Shown: positions 5,408-6,175 of the stretch, piece by piece
How the letters are laid out: each line of letters opens with the position of its first letter
Numbering within the stretch: position 1 is the stretch's first letter
NCBI GenBank assembly: GCA_013043995.1
Contig: JABEVL010000176.1
Coordinates: 1-6,175, forward strand
DNA from: Spirochaetales bacterium
GTDB lineage: Bacteria; Spirochaetota; Spirochaetia; JABEVK01
DNA length: 6,175 bases
Reading direction: 5' to 3'
Made by a program: the position numbers and the translations under genes
Notes under the pieces: generated by a model
The model's database searches: none
What the model saw: the letters and a program-made list of their open reading frames with translations, nothing else
What the model was told of the DNA's origin: nothing

Positions 5408-6175
5408 ATGGTAAGTTACAAGGATTTAGGCTTGGTGAACACCAAAGACCTGTTTGCCAAGGCCGTGAAGGGCGGCTACGCTATCCCCGCCTACAATTTT
5501 AATAACTTGGAACAGCTTCAGGCCATTATTCAGGCCTGCGTCGAAACCAAGTCCCCCGTCATTCTTCAAGTTTCCTCGGGTGCGCGAAAATACGCCAATG
5601 CGACGCTGTTGCGCAACCTCGCCAAGGGGGCCGTCGAGTACGCCAAAGAACTCGGTTACGAAATTCCTATCGTCTTGCACCTTGACCACGGCGACAGTCT
5701 CGAGCTTTGCAAAAATTGTATCGAGAGCGGCTTTTCATCGGTAATGATCGACGGCTCCCACCTCCCCTACGAAGAAAACATCAAACTGACGAAGTCTGTT
5801 GTCGATCTGGCCCACAGTCAGAAAGCCTACGTGACCGTCGAAGGCGAATTGGGTGTTCTGGCGGGGATCGAAGACGAAGTTTCTCACGAACATTCCTCTT
5901 ACACAAAACCCGAAGAAGTCATCGATTTCGTCAAACGAACTGGTGTTGACTCCCTCGCGATTTCCATCGGCACAAGCCACGGTGCGACCAAGTTTAAACC
6001 CGAGCAGTGTACCCGAACCGCCGACGGAATTCTGATCCCTCCGGCCCTCCGCTTTGACATCCTTGAAGAGATTGAGAAAAAGCTCCCGGGCTTCCCGATC
6101 GTCCTCCACGGGTCGTCGTCGGTCCCCGTCGAGTACGTGCACCAGATCACCCAGTACGGCGGTAAACTTAAGGAC
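5408..6175 (+). CDS. fba: Class II fructose-1,6-bisphosphate aldolase (3' end cut by window)
   Basis: Zinc-dependent aldolase that reversibly splits fructose 1,6-bisphosphate into dihydroxyacetone phosphate and glyceraldehyde 3-phosphate in glycolysis and gluconeogenesis. The first 256 codons are present and in frame to the last base; related proteins are about 330 residues, so roughly a quarter lies outside. The N-terminus MVSYKDLGLVNTKDLFAKAVKGGYAIPAYNFNN is characteristic of the long class II type found in spirochaetes and Bacteroidota. Catalytic Asp93 and zinc ligand His94 lie in HLDHGD (91-96); Glu145 and Glu147 lie in VEGELG; zinc ligands His191 (SIGTSHGATKFKP) and His234 (VLHGSSSVP) follow, and the GSSS stretch plus SHG bind phosphate and metal. 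Ribosome site AAGGAG (5397-5402) sits 5 nt before the ATG. It has its own extended -10 promoter, so it need not be co-transcribed with the DUF4954 gene. Confidence 0.97.
   Translation, partial: MVSYKDLGLVNTKDLFAKAVKGGYAIPAYNFNNLEQLQAIIQACVETKSPVILQVSSGARKYANATLLRNLAKGAVEYAKELGYEIPIVLHLDHGDSLELCKNCIESGFSSVMIDGSHLPYEENIKLTKSVVDLAHSQKAYVTVEGELGVLAGIEDEVSHEHSSYTKPEEVIDFVKRTGVDSLAISIGTSHGATKFKPEQCTRTADGILIPPALRFDILEEIEKKLPGFPIVLHGSSSVPVEYVHQITQYGGKLKD

Noticed and set aside
5426..6150. Several minus- and plus-strand open frames within fba
   Set aside because: All are shadows of the aldolase gene, whose motifs are complete and in one frame.

Overview
The window looks like ordinary chromosomal DNA of a Gram-negative-type bacterium with moderate GC content. 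It carries eight protein genes at high density and no RNA gene, insertion sequence, phage gene or CRISPR array. The class II aldolase (about 330-residue type) and the DUF4954 beta-helix protein are families I associate with Spirochaetota, Bacteroidota and Fibrobacter-like bacteria. The 15-kDa FMN_bind protein also resembles the spirochaete 'membrane immunogen' group. I lean towards a spirochaete-like or uncultured relative, but no marker gene settles this.

Left block (47-3388, all minus strand): a tight array read from right to left. It runs FMN-binding exported protein, DUF1361 membrane protein, cytidine deaminase (cdd), formyltetrahydrofolate deformylase (purU), then a short-chain dehydrogenase/reductase (SDR). 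The gaps are 50 bp, an 11-bp overlap, 55 bp, and a probable 16-bp overlap. A near-consensus sigma-70 promoter (TTGACA, 17 bp, TAGAAT) lies just upstream of the FMN-binding gene, so the five genes could form one transcript. The gene set is mixed: redox or flavin, membrane, pyrimidine salvage, one-carbon/purine metabolism, and an oxidoreductase. Shared transcription is better supported than a shared pathway.

Right block (3466-6175, plus strand): a DUF4954 protein with a left-handed beta-helix-like core, a 187-bp intergenic region, and fba, class II fructose-bisphosphate aldolase, which is cut by the window end after 256 codons. The intergenic region holds an extended -10 promoter and a good ribosome site for fba. 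It also holds four DnaA-box-like 9-mers in two head-to-tail pairs, each pair with an 11-bp period. A third pair with the same period lies inside the DUF4954 gene.

The two observations most worth following are the DnaA-box pairs at 4761-5307 and the SDR start. The SDR has no ATG, GTG or TTG upstream of its Rossmann motif, but has an in-frame ATT placed 6 nt after a perfect GGAGG. Everything else is largely known families with small active-site deviations. I found no convincing evidence of a wholly new system.
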